Counted from the first letter of the stretch, positions 31,174-45,652 are shown. The stretch: 64,000 nucleotides of DNA from Nyssa sinensis (GCA_008638375.1 CM018031.1:62517688-62581687); one strand, 5' to 3'. Notes: a model not told the origin generated them from the sequence alone. Translations and numbers: made by a program.

Positions 31174-31620
31174 TACTTCAGCTGAAAAGAGGATGCATCT
31201 TTGGATTTACGATTCTTCCAGCAGTTGACGAGCCTGTTTTCAGTATTGTTAATGAAAGCTATCGCACTGGAAGAAAAACAAAAAAACAGAAGCAGAAATT
31301 AAAGGAAATCAAAGATAAGAAACTCAGCTGGTTATCGATTGAGACTGCAAAATTTCCATATTTTTGTAATAAGGGAGAGAAAAAGAGAATTAGATTTTGA
31401 TCGATGCAGAGTATGATTGAATGGAGTGATTAGATTGATGGGAGAGCAAAGAGGGCTCTCTTATGCGGTCTTGGAGTTTCTTTGTTTGAGCAAACACTTG
31501 AAAATCTTGGGAGCTGTAAATTGTGATTGGTGGTGGATTTAGAAGCTTTGTTTTCTGAAAATGTTATAAGAGGTTGGATTTTTCCTAAAATAGGGGGAAT
31601 GGATCAACTGAATTCTTATT
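30905..31620 (-). promoter_or_regulatory. 5' leader and proximal promoter of the LSH gene
   Basis: This stretch lies upstream of the LSH start on the minus strand. It contains the (GT)n(GA)n repeat at 31115-31171, which on the coding strand is a CT- then CA-rich tract, as often seen in plant 5' leaders. There is no convincing open frame. The transcription start cannot be placed from sequence alone. Confidence 0.4.
31115..31171. repeat. compound (GT)n(GA)n microsatellite upstream of LSH
   Basis: About nine GT units are followed by about nineteen GA units. It lies roughly 210-270 bp upstream of the LSH ATG. The open frame that crosses it on the plus strand is a repeat artefact. Confidence 0.9.
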
Positions 31621-34600
31621 AATTTTATTTTTATTCTTATCTGTGGAGAGAGAAAGGGGAGGGGCACTGTTTTGGAGCTTTTGTGGAAATTAAGAGTTAG
31701 ACAGTAGGTTGAGATGGAGACGCAAAAAAGTTTGAAGGAAGGAGCAGTGTTAAAGTTTGAATGACAGCTCTGAGTGACCAAAATAGCCTCTTGTCCTCTC
31801 AACATTAAAAAAATTAGAAGTTTTCAAATTCAATTTTCTCTCTCTTTTTTTTGTCCAAAAAAAATTACAATGTAAAAATTGTGGCTATGAAGTACGAAAA
31901 AAAAACTAGTGGGGCTTCCATTAATTGTAATTTATTTTTAAAATTTCATATAAAATCACAACTTTTGATGATGACTTTTGTTTGAGTTTACCTTTGATCC
32001 ACTAACAATGAATTCAAATATCCCTAAATGGTTGCCAAAGTTGAATTTGAAAAAGAAATGATAAATGAATTTCCATATAGAATTAGTTTCTTAAGAATTG
32101 ATTGAGTGATTCTGAACTTTTAGAGAACTCTTATTTTGTGGAGGAAGAATTTAATTCTCATTGCTGATTTATAATTGTTTTTTTTTTTTTAATTTGTAAA
32201 AAGCAGGACTGAAAATTGATGACAGTGGCGGGTCTTCTTCTAGTTCAAGCTGTCCATTTAATCAGATGAATACTTAAAATTCAGCACTATATATAATATC
32301 TCACCTTCAAAGATAGAAATATCACAAATGACAACACCGATTTATGAAGTGCAACTGGATACATTTTGCAGGCGGCCAAGAAAATAAAGACGAATAATAT
32401 ATGTGTTGATGTCATTGGACTTTGGGGTTGCATATTGTACTTTATTGGTGTGTACATCTGTTGCAATACTATCACCATTGTTGGAGTGCATCTATTGCAA
32501 TACCATCTGTCTCATGAATTCATGTACATTATTGGAGTGTACATTGCTGCAAAGGCAATTAGACTTCAATTAATGTACTAACTAAATACCATATATTACA
32601 ATTATCTATGCAGCATTAGAAGAGATTGTGCCAAAAATCCACAATATTACCATAATTACTTTCATGTATTGAATTAATGAAACTTAGAGTATGTTTGGGG
32701 AGTACGTGGCGGTCCAAAATGATGTTTCTGTTTTGCAAAGAAGATAACGCTTCTAATAGTTCCGTTTAAAAGGGCGTTGGTGGCCTGTGATGTGCAGTGT
32801 CTTGCTTGGGCAAACATGCTCTTGATCTACAATGTGAATCCTTAAAGTAGTAATGGTAAAGATTTGCCCACACCATGGTAAAATTCTTATATTCTTTCAC
32901 TTTAAGTTACATAGACTTTATTTTATCTTTTGAAAATTCAAATCTTTTTTTTTTGAAAACTAGCCTCCAAAAATGAATACAATGTAAGTAGACTACTTGA
33001 AAAAGAAATTATACGCACCTAAAAAATTTCTTAGTTTAAAAAAACTATACGCATCATATCATGTAAGTCATTATTACATCTTTTAAGTAACATAGAATTA
33101 TACATGATTAAAGCACTTACAAATTTTTTTTGGTATTTTTGTAAAGCATAGGGGGAAAGCATATGAGGGGGTGAGCTATAACGACCCAATGTATCTATTC
33201 GTTATGACACCTTATATTCCCACTAGTAAAAAAATTGGCTTTAATCTGCCACATAATGATTCTTCTTTGCACCGATTTACTCCAGAAAACTCGGTAGGGG
33301 GAGCTCACTTGCGCTTTAAGAACAATTCCAACTTTATGCATGGTTTGGCACTTGCAGATTAGCGTCCCTTACTCTGTCAGAAATAGTGGAATGGAGAATT
33401 TGGTTAGAGTAGCTGTTTGGTAGGAAATGCGGTCACAAAAAGAAATGCCTTCCATTCGTCAAAACTCTGTATTTTTGGTTGACAAATCCAATTCCCTTCA
33501 TACAACCTCCTCGAATTCGCATAGTGAGAGGGTTTGCGTTTTGTTATTGGTAGTTAGTTGCAGGCTAGGTTTGGGGGCTCTCCATAGTGAGAGGGTTTGG
33601 GGGGGTAGATCATTAGCAATATAGATTAATTGTATTATAACAAAAAGTTTGACATGTTTAGGAGGGGCATATATACTTTAATTAGGAGAAAACAATAAAG
33701 CTAACAAGGCAGCAGCTAGAGAGGAGAGCATGAAGTTTAAACAAGAAGCCAGGCCTTACTTAAGAGAAAATAAGGAAGAATAAGGAAGAATAAGGAATTA
33801 GAGCTTTTGTTTAGAAAATCAAGTTAGATAAGGCAAGTTACATATTGAGCTCCCAGTTTCCCAATGTATTGGGGATTCATCTCCAAAAGGATGCAGCTAC
33901 ACCAACATTGGGAGCCAAACCCTCTTTCACATTAACTATGCTCAATTACATCAAAAAATAAAATGGAAGGATCGATATGGGACTGCCAAGTTGCATCTCC
34001 TTAAGTCAAGAGAATTTCTCTTTGAATTCGAACAACAGGACAGTAAATTCAAAGCTTTTGATCGATGATGGTCCTTGGTATTTCAATTATCGTCCCTTGA
34101 TCCTAATAAGGTCATACGTGGTCCAATTAACTCTGGTTATACATATGAAAAATTCTTTATTCATATGTAAAAAACTTTTATACCATATGAGCAAAACCAC
34201 CCTATTTAAAGCCTTAATTAATACCCCTTTGAGCTTTTATTTTGGATTTATCACGTGAAATCACGCTTTTTCTCTCTAACCTCTTAGAAGATCCATTTGT
34301 GTGTGTGTGTTTGGCAAAGAGGTGGGAAAGGAAGGAGAGAAAGGGAAAAAGAGGAGGGAAGGGGGTGTAGCCATTAGACAAAAATCATAGGATAAAGAAT
34401 TTTGAAGTCAACAGCATATATATGTTCAGTAAAAACAAACAAAATAAAAAAAAAAGAAAATTCCACTTTCCCATGAAATAAATAAATAAATGACAGTTTA
34501 AAAATTAAATGAGTATCCCTACTGGGACCTGTCCCTTTCCGTCATGAGAGGATGGATTTGGGGAGCAATTTTTTTATGGCGTATACCCCTTCCCTGACTC

Positions 34601-37600
34601 AGCCTAAACTCGCCCCAGCCTGTTGCATTCCCTGAAATCGAATAAATTTCGACTGAGAGCTCAGAGCATTTTCATGTGATTGAGATAAGTCAGAATCATC
34701 ACTGGTGCCTCATCCAGTGAAATCAGAATTCAAACAGATTAGGATTTGATTTATATTTAATTGAAACGCGTGCAAATATAAATTTTAATTGAACAATTTG
34801 CATGCTCTTTTATTTTATTTTTCTTCCTAGCTAAGAATGCAATTAGAACAATTGCTGCAATGGATATGGCGACAATTTGGATGGGTCCAAGCACAAATCT
34901 TTGAAGAAGGGATTTTTGTCCAAGACCAGAACAATATAGATTGTCCTCTTGGTGAGTGTGATATCACATGTAATCCTTAAAACAAACAACTGAAACAAGT
35001 TGAGTCCAGATCAAGAGTATAAGAAATTAAAATTAAAATTTTAAAAAAATGGTTATGATATGATAGAGATGCATGATGCAATTTGCCTATAAAGAATAAA
35101 AAATTGAAAGGGTAGATGAAGCTGCCCTATATATAATTACATTTTTATATTTGAAGGCTATCTAGTTTCAAACTGCAATGCTGCAGCTTTGGAACTTGGA
35201 ACTTGGAAGTTGGAAGTGGGCTTTGCATGTTTTTCTATACAAACAATGGCTTCTCGAGCGCAGAAACTGCTTTTATTCTTCCACCTCTAGTAAAGTATTG
35301 GTGATCTACTGTACTGATCTCTCTCCCAGATGGAAAATGTGCTATTTTATATAAAATTTTATTTAAAAAATGCCTTTTTAATCTCTGCCTTGGGGTCATA
35401 CATCAAAGTTTCTTAAAGAAGACAGTTGCAAAATCCGTGATTCTACTATTTAGGGAATCGTCTCAATTCACTCTATTAAGTCACTACCCACATGTTCCTT
35501 CTTAGTGTGTGTGTGTGTGTGTGTCTCTATACTCTTTCTCTCTATATATATATAGACACATTTGCACCCTACAATGAATTTGTCAAGTGATGATGTTGTA
35601 CCGGACAAGTTAGAAGTATCTCTATTTCAACAAAAATGGACAATCTCTATTAATTTCTTTCACAAGTGATTCCTACATATTTGTGAGAGAAATACATGTT
35701 GTCTATTTTTATTAAAATTGAGACACCCCAACCTATAGCAGACTTATACGCTATTCCTCATTGGAAATATGAATTCAACTCCTTTTAACAAGAAAGAGAC
35801 ATGAAGTAAGATTTAAAAACAGACAAATACTTTCTCAAAAATGAAGGAAGACACTGTTATTTTAGGGCTTACTTTTTGACTCTTTATTTCATAGAACTGA
35901 GGCACAAATAATTAGTTTTCTTCTTATTTTGTAAAGTAATTAAGTACACACTTATCGGAAGTGAAAGTGTCTAAAGCTAGGAAACTTCAATCTAGATTTA
36001 TGGTCCAAGGGTGCAGGCATGGCAACTAAAGGAGGGACAGGATTAACTTTTTGTTTTCTTACTGTTGCAATCCTTTCAACCTGTTGAAGGGACAAAAAAC
36101 AAGAAAAAGAAAGAAAAACCTACTTATATATATATATATATATAGAAGAACAGTCATAAGAATAGGGATTCATGCTGTTAGATTGCTATAATCTTAACAG
36201 TGCTAATTAAATACATTGAGAATGAATACATGAAGGCGGCAAAATAATCAAATAAATGAATATTGAAGCTAAAAGGACTGCACAACCCAATTTTTTTATT
36301 ATGCCAAAACTAAGTTTACTGGATGAGGTAGCAGTATGGTATTAGATCGCAATATACATTTTTTTTTTCTTGAATTATGATAAATTACATTTATCTCTCT
36401 TGAAGTTTTATAAAATTCTATTCATTTATGATATAAATGTATTAGATATACATTTATCCCTGGTTTCAAAATTGACAGTTGTTACGGTTAACATCTAAGA
36501 GGCAAAAGTGTCCAATTATATCATAAAAAGGATTAAAAATTAGTAAAAGGAAAATGAAAAAGTAATACTGCATGCTCTTCCAAAATATTTTTTTCAAAAT
36601 AAAATCTCAAGTGAAGTAGAATTCATTTGCAACACATCAAATCATACAATGGTGTGTTTTAATTACAATTTTGTTACATTATTTGATAAATTACTTTTGA
36701 TTTTGAAAAAAAAATATTGAAAGTATAAAATTTTCAAAGTGGAAAGGCTTCTCAATTCTCTCAATCCCAGAAAAAAAAGCTCATTCTCTCTCTGTATTAT
36801 ACTTCCACTTCTCTTTTATTTTTTATACAACCGATGTGGAGAGGGACAAAATTCTAAATATTATGTGTGTGCATCGACTCGAAATAAAATTCGTGTATAT
36901 AGAAGAGACGAATCTTTCTATATATCTCGGATAGCCAGTTCATCAATCTCTCACACTCTCTCACTTTCATACATGATCCCTCTGTCGCTTGATCCATACT
37001 AATGATCCAATCCAAAGACATGGAATGGGTGAAAGTGAGAGCAATTAAACTTGTATTTTTATTTTTTGCTTGATAATTAAAAATATATATTAGTATTAGA
37101 TAAGGCAGTTAGATAAATTTTATTTTATTTTTCCCGAGGAAGAGAAAAATATAAGGTTAAATTCAAACACATCTCACAAAAGTGTACCTAATTTTTAGAA
37201 ATGGATTAATATTAGTGGATTAGGTTAGTTGGTGGATTAGTGGGTTAAGGAGGAACTGTTTTAAGAAGCACCCCCATTTGGCTTTTGTTTAATGTTGTTC
37301 CCCCAATTCTTTCCATAGTAATCTTTTTGAATGGGAACAATTTAATTTCTATAAGGAATCAATTATCTTTTCTATGGTTAGGAGAAATTTGTTTTTCTTT
37401 TTCCCTTCTTTTTGTATACTAATTTGGGAAAAGAGTTTCCATTGATTGAATGAATTCCAAGAATCTCAAATGGGTATTTCATAAATGGCCAAAATGGCTT
37501 CAATTATTGTAATTGTTACTCACTTCTTCAATTGGACTACAAGTTCCTAATTTAGACTTTTAGAGTATTGTTAAAAGAGTTGTTTGCTTACATTTTTAAA

Positions 37601-38960
37601 AACAGTTTTTTAATTTCAAAACGTGAGATACAAGTTTCAAAATAGATTTTTTTTTTATTTTTTAAAATTTAAATTATCATATCCAAATACATTTTCATAA
37701 TTTTTTAAAAATTAATTACAAGATTTTGAAATATATTTCTAAAAATTATATCTGAATCACTATTTAAACGATTATCTTTTCTTCTTTATAATAAAAACAA
37801 TGTAACGTTTGTTTTCATTTTTTTAATGAATTCAAATTTTTTAAAATCCTAAAAATATTTTTATTTGATTCTTAAAAGAACTTGTTATTAGAAGGAAAAA
37901 AAATCAAAAGTAGTTTTGGAAATACTCTGTAAGACACATTTTCGATTGGTGTAATTATTAACAACGTAGCTGAACTGATATTAAATAAAAATTAATTTGT
38001 TTTATATTGTTGTCCCAACATATTCAAGGCACAATTCCACATCATCTTGAACCTAATGATCTAAATTATATATATGATTAAAAAAATTTCTTGGAATGAA
38101 TTGGTGTAATGTGCTAATTATTAACCCAATAATCTAAATTATATATATGATTAAAAACATTTTCTTTTCCAATTCCCATCACCCACAGAAAATTATTTTC
38201 AAGTTACCCCAATCAAAGTCCGGGCAGCCAGCAAAAAGGGCAAAACCTGCCCGAATTTTCCTTTCCCTTTGTCCTTTACTCGAGAAAAGCAAAATACAAT
38301 GGAGATATTTTTTTTTTTGGGTAAATAAAGTATAATAGAGATATCATGTCCCAAGCTTTTGAAATGTGAGAGATTATCTTAACGAAGCCTTCTTATATAT
38401 ATATATATATATAGACTCTGAGTGTGTGTGTGACTGAGTGTGAGAGAGAAGGCGGGTAACCCTAATGGCAAACATGGGTTTTTCCTTATTTGTAGAAACA
38501 TAATTAAAATGACTTCACAAAACATGATTGTACTTCAAAATGGATTTAGACAAGAGTCTCGTCAACAGTTGTTTATTAACCCTTAATGGAATCTTTGTCT
38601 AATTGTGCCTGTCTCTAATATATATCTATATGTGTGTGTAGTTTAATATATGTAAGATGTGATTTTCAAAACATTGAATGGTGAAGGTCAGGGTCAAGGG
38701 CGTGTGCCGTGCACACCATGAGTGCTGTGTGCCAAAATGTATTGATATGATAGGATGCTTCAATACTTGGCTCGTCGTCTTCTTCTTCTTCTTTTTTATG
38801 TTTATTTAACAGTAGCAGTCTACCACTGAGAATTGACAACTTGAAATGGTCGATATTGGCCGCATATATGGTCACACCCTTACAAATTCATCACCCTACA
38901 CAAAATCACGTGACCATGCTCCATGGTTACAGCCGCTCAAACAAAGCCTGCCGTGACCCA
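31621..38960. other. intergenic stretch, no gene seen
   Basis: I found no recognisable coding region, RNA gene or intact transposon. Short frames (for example 33171-33362, 33977-34258 and 36739-37002) have no domain, no splice partners and AT-rich composition. A lone arm of the AATTACACTGATCTCC inverted-repeat family lies at about 36372-36500. Microsatellites occur at about 35506-35560, 36125-36145 and 38394-38412. A short direct repeat with 'ATCTAAATTATATATATGATTAAA' (a little longer in full) occurs at 38063-38090 and 38130-38160. Confidence 0.45.
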
Positions 38961-38963
38961 CTT

Positions 38964-39064
38964 AATATATATATTATAGACACATATTTGAGTTGAGATC
39001 TCACTTCAAGTTCCAACCAGTAAGTGTTTAATTTGCAGGGCTTTCTCAACTCAAATATGTGTGT

Positions 39065-39079
<15 letters not shown>
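38964..39079. repeat. near-perfect hairpin with a 34-bp stem
   Basis: The left arm (38964-38998) contains 'TTATAGACACATATTTGAG'. The right arm (39044-39079) contains 'CTCAAATATGTGTGTCTATAA'. They are complementary over about 34 bp apart from one two-base bulge, with a loop of about 45 bases. The right arm runs into the (AT)n repeat. A third TATTATAGACACAC lies at 39111-39124, suggesting a larger palindromic element. Confidence 0.75.

Positions 39080-39113
<34 letters not shown>
39069..39113. repeat. (AT)n microsatellite next to the hairpin
   Basis: About 22 AT units lie between the right hairpin arm and a third copy of the arm end at 39111-39124. It could have grown by replication slippage within the palindrome. 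Confidence 0.85.
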
Positions 39114-39118
<5 letters not shown>

Positions 39119-39129
39119 ACACACAAAGT

Positions 39130-42079
39130 GCAGCCCCAAAAATCATTTCTTCCATCCCATGCAATATTTACTGTTCCCCACACACGACAAGCCAGTTGAG
39201 ATCACCGACTTTTTTCAGACACACTTCCCCACATAGCTCGGTTACTTGCACCTTCCCCTTTCTTTTTTCTTTTTCTGTTTTTTTTTTTTTTTTTTTTATC
39301 AGTACACCTTCCCCTTTCTTCTCGAACAAATTTAATAAATTTCCAATAAAACCATCCCACGCCGTCCATATGACTTCCACGCGATCCCACATTATTCTTC
39401 TTTCTATTTCAAGAAAGTGACAATATATAAATTACAATCAATCAATTTTATAATAAAAAATATTATCATCATTCACGAAGTTTAAAAATTCATAATTTAA
39501 ATACTATAACATATTACAATTCAATAATGAAGAATGTTATCGTCAGTCGCAAAGTTTGAAAACTCGCAATCTAATTGACACGTGAACTGTACATGTCAAT
39601 CAGATCACAAGTTATTCATGTGCGTGGATGATATTGGCACATGAATTGTACGTGCCAATTAGATTACAAGTTTTTAACTTTCGAAACTGACCGTAGGATT
39701 CCTTATCCCATGATAGTGGAGTTTGACTAACACTCGCGACTTCTCTTTTAAGAGAAACTATGAGTGATCAACTAGACTGAACTGAAAAATGAAACAATAA
39801 TAACCACGTATTTGTAAAAAATTCTAATAATATCATGCCATATGTAGTATGACCTATCTTTTTTTCATGGATCATAATACGAAATTTTTATGAGATATTT
39901 ATCTACCAAAGTTTTTACTTCTGGTTCAGCGAACAACTAATCATTGAATCCTCCTGAGTAAACTGTCACGAGGTGGTTGAGTTACACCGAAAAAAGGTAC
40001 ACATGAAATTGGACCCTAGGAAAGAGGTACAAATGAAATATGGACTGGCCCCAGTCTAGTGGTTTGGTCAGAACATGGATCTAGGCTCAAACCCCAACAC
40101 CAACTCTCAAGACTCAATCGGGTCCTACGGAACGACTAATATATAGATATATATAAAGGGATCATATTTCTATTATTGCTTTAAATTATTGTGTTTTCTG
40201 TATATATAGTCTCTTGTCTTTCTCAAAAAAAATACCTCACCAATCTCCCTATTCCACAGGTCTAAATAATGGTATAGGATATACTCCCATGTATAACAAT
40301 TGATATATTGACAATCAAATGGAAGGAAATCAGCAGCAGACTTGTCTGCAAATCTTAACAATCTATCTAAAGAAGAATGTGGAAGTTGGGGAGCTTGGGA
40401 GCAATATTAGCATACCGCACTTTTACAAAAAAAAAATACTATTGTAAACTCGAACTTATATGAAACAGGGCATTTTAATTGTTAGATAGTCTAGAGATTG
40501 AATTTTCATTCATCGCAACTACTTTATCTCTAATTTCTATACCATTCAATAGTTAAAACACCCCCTCATACAAGCTCAAACTCTAATACCCCATAAATCA
40601 GTACAAAAAGGCAATAATCCAACCACATAGAGCTAATCTCTCATTTCGGCTTAAACGGTGTATTAATCTAGTAATAGTTTGGGCTACCACACAAATAGAA
40701 CAGACACCAGGGTTCAAATCCCATCGCCTTTAATTTTTTTCATCCTTCTTTTCATAACCTAAACCCCTACAACTTAGGTAACACTGCCATATGGGTCTTC
40801 AAATTAAGAAAAATAAACTTAAACATTTTGAAAGGGATTTAAATCTTGAGCTCAAATCAGATAAAAAAGACTCTTTAAGGAAAGAAATTGAGACGTAGTA
40901 TCCAGATATAGATTTTAACATGAGCAAGCTCAAAGCCTGCTGATACAATTTGCGCCACACATACACAGCAAAGCTCCTTCAAAATTTAATTATGATAATT
41001 ATTCTACTGTAGTACTGTTTTATTTATTTATTTATTTATTTATTTATAGGCTTTACAAATAAGTAGAAATATCAACACAAAAATTAAGAACATTGCTCAC
41101 CACTCTTAAGACAAATATTCCATCTGGAAGAACCTAATCCGCCTATATAAGAAATAAATTAATCAATAAACCTTCCAAAACAAGTCCAATTGCCTGTCGT
41201 TACAGTAAAATCTTCTTCCTAAAATGATAAAAGTAAGACCCTTTTAGTGTCTTTGTCCAACATTAACCGGATCTTCACCACCACCAAGTTTTCCACATCA
41301 ACATACGGAGCCTGACTGTAGTATTTTCTTCGGGACAGCTAAATGGACCACTGAAAACTATTCCATTGCACATGGTAAGAAGAAGAAGATGATGGCGATG
41401 ACATTGGAGAAAGGAAAAAAAGAGAGTTCAAAAGAGATTACACTGTCATTTAAGCACAACATTTCAGCAGAACTCCCACAAGTGAAAATCTTTTTCAAAA
41501 AAGTACTCTAGTGTTGCACCTAAACAGTTAATCAAATAGTGTTGAGCACGAGTTTACTATGTTAGAAGACAGTCTCAATTAATTTTGGGGAAGATATACT
41601 GTTTTTTTATTTTTTTCACTGTCCAAGTTCCAAACCCTTTTAATCGGTGAGAACTCAACATATTTACATATCAAGCAACCAAGCAGAGATTCAATACATG
41701 CAAGTCAAGTGCTTGTGATGCATGAGGCATGTGTATCATCCAAGAATGAAGCCCCTAAAAAATTTTGTGCATCAAATAAAATGAAAGTAATAGAAACAAA
41801 TTCAATAGACTGAGAATACTATGTACAAACATATCTGCAACATGGAATAATAACCAAACCAATTACAACATATCCGAGCAGGGGAGCTGTATATATAGTC
41901 ACATGGGGAGTGAAACAGACAAACAAACAATCTATTCATGACTACATTGCAAATGAAAACAATTGAAAAATAAAAGAGTATCTGAGAATGAGCAACTAAA
42001 TGGGATATTTCAAGGGAGAGCAACTTACATGGAATAGGAAATAAATGGAGCAGATATTACTTGACCAGAAAACCTCCAC
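39130..42079. other. 3' flank of the PUB gene, no gene seen
   Basis: No supported gene lies here. Two B-box-bearing SINE-like pieces lie at about 40046-40110 ('CAGTCTAGTGGTTTGG' then 'GGCTCAAACCCC') and about 40672-40735 ('GGGTTCAAATCCC'). A diverged duplication around 39560-39675 repeats 'ATGAATTGTACGTGCCAATTAG'-like sequence. A (TTTA)n run occurs at 41021-41047. Confidence 0.4.
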
Positions 42080-45000
42080 TCATGATTTTCCCTTTCCCAC
42101 GGCCACTTCCCGCTGGTTTCGGAAGTGACTGAGAAGCTGTTGAGCCTGCTTTAAAAAAAAAAAACAGATCATTATCTTCTTTTACCAACACCACTTTATT
42201 GCTTCCACTAAGTCACACAAAAAGGCTTGTTTTAATTCTGAACCACTAAGGGGGAAAAAGAGCCAAAACCCGTTTTGTCTATAATAAGAATCCTTCACCG
42301 TTCCCTAAAACTCGAACTTACCATGATGTTTTTTGTGCATCTAAAATGCTTCCTACACATTTTCTACCAAATAAAGTAGTTTGCTAATTTTAATATTAAT
42401 TATAAGAAAGAAAGATGCACCAAAACAGAGGGTGATGCTCCTGCGTTGTTTGAGAAATATAAGCACGTCCCACCTTTAGTGCAAAAGGCAATGCTGTGAT
42501 TTCATTAAAAGGGGGTTGGTTGGTCATAATTTACTTGTCATGCTTTTTCTTTTTTCCTGATAAAGTAATAACAGTGGCCTCCATACTATGCTGCAGTGCA
42601 CATCAATAAGCAAGCAGTCCCAAGAGTTTAACTATGAAGTCGGTCCCCCAACCCCACCAAGGAAAAATAAAAGATTGTTATACCTTCTCCTTTGCTCTTG
42701 GCGTGCCGGACTGAGATAATGCAACAAGAGGAGGAACAGCTCCTTCTTGCAGAACCAGGAGACAAAACTTGGTACTATTAATGCATAATTGCAACAGTAT
42801 GGAGGCAGCATTTTCCTTTCCTCGCTGCGATCCTGTGTCAACAACCTCGACCAGTAATGGTATGGCCCCTGCTCGTGCAATTGCCAAACATCCCTCTGCA
42901 ATTGTAGACAGGTTTGCAAGAAGAGCAACAGCTTTGTCAACCATTTCAGTTGCAGGGTCCATCAACTCAACAAGATACTTTACAGCTCCTGCTTGAACTA
43001 TACGGGCCTTATTCTCATGAAAGATTGAGAGGTTAAACAAGGCAGTAGCAGCATCTTTCTTCCCTCTGATAGTGCCCAAACCTAGGAGATCAACCAAGGC
43101 TTTGACTGCACTAGAGCGGCCAATCTTTATCCTATATTCTTCCAAAACAGAGAGACTGAACAGAGCCGCTGCAGCATTCTCTTTGGCTCCTGCATTTCCT
43201 GTTTTCAGAACATGGATTAGTGGTTCCATTGCCCCTGCTTCTGCAATCATAGACTTAATGTTTTCATTAATTGATAGGTTCAAAAGGGCAGTAACGGCAT
43301 GCTCTTGAGTTAGTTTCACTTCTGAGTATAGCAGCGAAAGCAATGGCACAATAGCCCCACAACAGCCAATAGTTACACGATTCTCCATGTTATGCTTTGA
43401 AAGAAACCGCAATTCTGCTGCAGCTGAAGTTTGCACTTCATATGATTGGCTCTCTAGATCCTCGACTACTTTTTTGACATAAGAAATTGATACCAAATCA
43501 TCACATCCCAAAGTAGAAGATGGGAGGGAGAGAGTTCTCGGGTAGTTATGGTTTTTATTGCCAGCCAATTCAGCCATTGTCTTTGAGCAATGAAATTGAT
43601 TGCCCAATAACCAAGGAGAGAATCCTGAATTTTTATTTGAAGGAGAGGAACTGGGGCATTCAGATGTCAGTTCTCCTGATAACTCACACACATTTTCGTG
43701 CTCGCTGGACACCCTTGACAGGTCAATTGATGATGTAGGCAGATAATCGATGCTAGAAACAGCACTCAAGTTCGATTCATTCCTTCTGTGAATATGTGTC
43801 TGTTTGGGAGATGAGTGGTCACACTTTTCAGTCCCCCTACTCTGGCATCCACTTGGTTCTTCCTCACTAAATCTGAACGGGACATCATTCTTCTGCTTCT
43901 GAAACCCATTTCCAACCTTGAGGGAGGATGTTGATGCCGAATCATTTCTGTGTGAAGAACAAAGGAAATCTTGAGCAGATACATCTTCAGAATGGGAGGG
44001 GGCTGAAATATTATCAGTGCAATCAGAGGTGTTGGAGACTTTTATGTTATTTTCCTTGCACCAATTTGCTATAAGAGCTTTGACAGTGTAATTGGGAATG
44101 AGATTTGTGTGTGAGAGTGTTTGACGGGTTTTGGGGCAAATAGTCAGCCCATGATCCAGCCACTTTTGGATGGAAGCCCTTTCATAGGTTTGGCCAGAAG
44201 CCACAATCACTGGATCCAACATGAGTTCCAATAACAAAGGGCAGCGGAAGTATAAAGGGATTGGGACACCATTTATGGCCTTAAAGCCCTCAAGTTTAAC
44301 CATGCAGCTGCGAATATGGGATATGAGGTCAATAATGTGGTTGATTTGACCTTGTTTCCCTTTCATTTTATTGACTTCGGCCTTCATTCTCTCCTTTTCT
44401 AAGGCCATACTCTCTTTCAGCAGTTCCTGATTTGATGTCAGACTAAGTGACTCGATAATTTTTAATAAATGTTCAGAGGGAGGAACCGTTCCTTCTATTT
44501 GACTTTTCATAGACTCTAATATGTGTTCTGATATTCTTTCCAGCTCCATACATTGAAGCTCTTGCATACAGTGCTGACACAGATTACCAGAAATTAATCA
44601 GTGCACTTGGCATGGTAGACCAGGCAACTAAGAAAGTGATAGCTATATCACAACAAAAGAGTTAATAAATTCAAAAGACAAAGGAAAAGAAAACCAATAA
44701 TAAGAAAATAGATAAACATTCATGATGAAGGGATTTGTCATTTGGTATCAGAAAAACAAGAGGTGCACTAACCATAGTCCGACTTCATACATACCTGAAC
44801 ACCAGTTAAACTTGAAGTAGAGGGTGATGACTGTAACAAAAAACATAAAATGCGACAAATCTCAAGTGAAGAGCTTTGGATTTTTTTCACAAATGGCTCA
44901 CTCTGCAGAACCTGCCGACAATGAAAGGACAAATGAAAGCAAAACAGTGAATAAGTTTGAAAAAATAAATATTAAAAAAAAAACACATACTATAGACCCA

Positions 45001-45652
45001 ATGGTCCACTGACAACTGTTCTCCTCTTTTTTTTATATAATATTTGTTTGATTACCAAGAAGACATAGGAAAATAAATGAAAATTAGGGATCTTATAATA
45101 GGTTATAATCCAAAAGTTTTCTTTCAAAAAATTTCAGTACTCAAAATGGAGCCTAAGAGATTTCAAAGAAATTCATAGTTTCACACTATTTAACTTTTTC
45201 AGTTTTGGTTATGAAGTTGAGGCTGAAAATGTGTTCCAAGAAACAAACTGGTCTCTATTATAAATTTATAGAAGGAGAAAACCAGAACACAAATACATCC
45301 AACAGAAGAATGAAATTATTTTTCTTTCCATTTCAGCATCACTTCCTTGGGTGAAATGGATACGGAAGGTACTCACACTGTAAATCTTGCTCATCTTTGG
45401 AGACCAACTCTCCATAAACTCCCTAGCCTCCTTGACAGCAATATCCAGTTCTTCGCACTCTTTGCATAGAACTTCGTCTGAAGGTATTTTACAGTCAACA
45501 ACATCATCAAGCACTGGTCTCAAATGCTTCAACAAACTTGCTATATTTTTATAACTCTTCTCAGTAGGCATAGTCTTCAATGTCTGGCATGAAACTAGAT
45601 GAATGAATCGAGAAATACTGTTAATTAGACATCTTACAGATTCTGTATCCAT
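42080..45652 (-). CDS. PUB4: U-box/ARM-repeat E3 ubiquitin ligase, PUB4/PUB3-like
   Basis: There are four coding exons on the minus strand: 45652-45377, 44911-44795, 44573-42684 and 42145-42080. They give 782 aa with consistent phases. The N-terminal helical UND-type region (1-230) begins MDTESVRCLINSISRFIHLV. The U-box (about 234-308) contains DPVIVASGQTYERASIQKWL, the E2-binding fold without zinc. A Ser-rich linker follows, then about six armadillo repeats (about 505-770) with ENAAAALFSLSV and KKDAATALFNLS units for substrate binding. The end AQQLLSHFRNQRE is typical of the PUB4 group. The family transfers ubiquitin in the cytoplasm or at membranes, and Arabidopsis PUB4 acts in meristem and immune signalling. 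The start is chosen because an acceptor lies five bases before ATG (a 5' leader intron) and the N-terminus matches the family. It is complete with no lesions. PUB4 versus PUB3 orthology is not resolved. Confidence 0.93.

Noticed and set aside
31116..31400. Plus-strand frame of 94 codons next to LSH
   Set aside because: It starts in the GT/GA microsatellite and shows no conserved protein features.
39024..39420. Overlapping plus-strand frames across the AT tract
   Set aside because: They consist of Ile-Tyr repeats from (AT)n and a poly-T-derived Phe run.
42769..43984. Plus- and minus-strand frames inside the PUB armadillo exon
   Set aside because: They are alternative-frame shadows of the well-supported U-box/ARM coding sequence.
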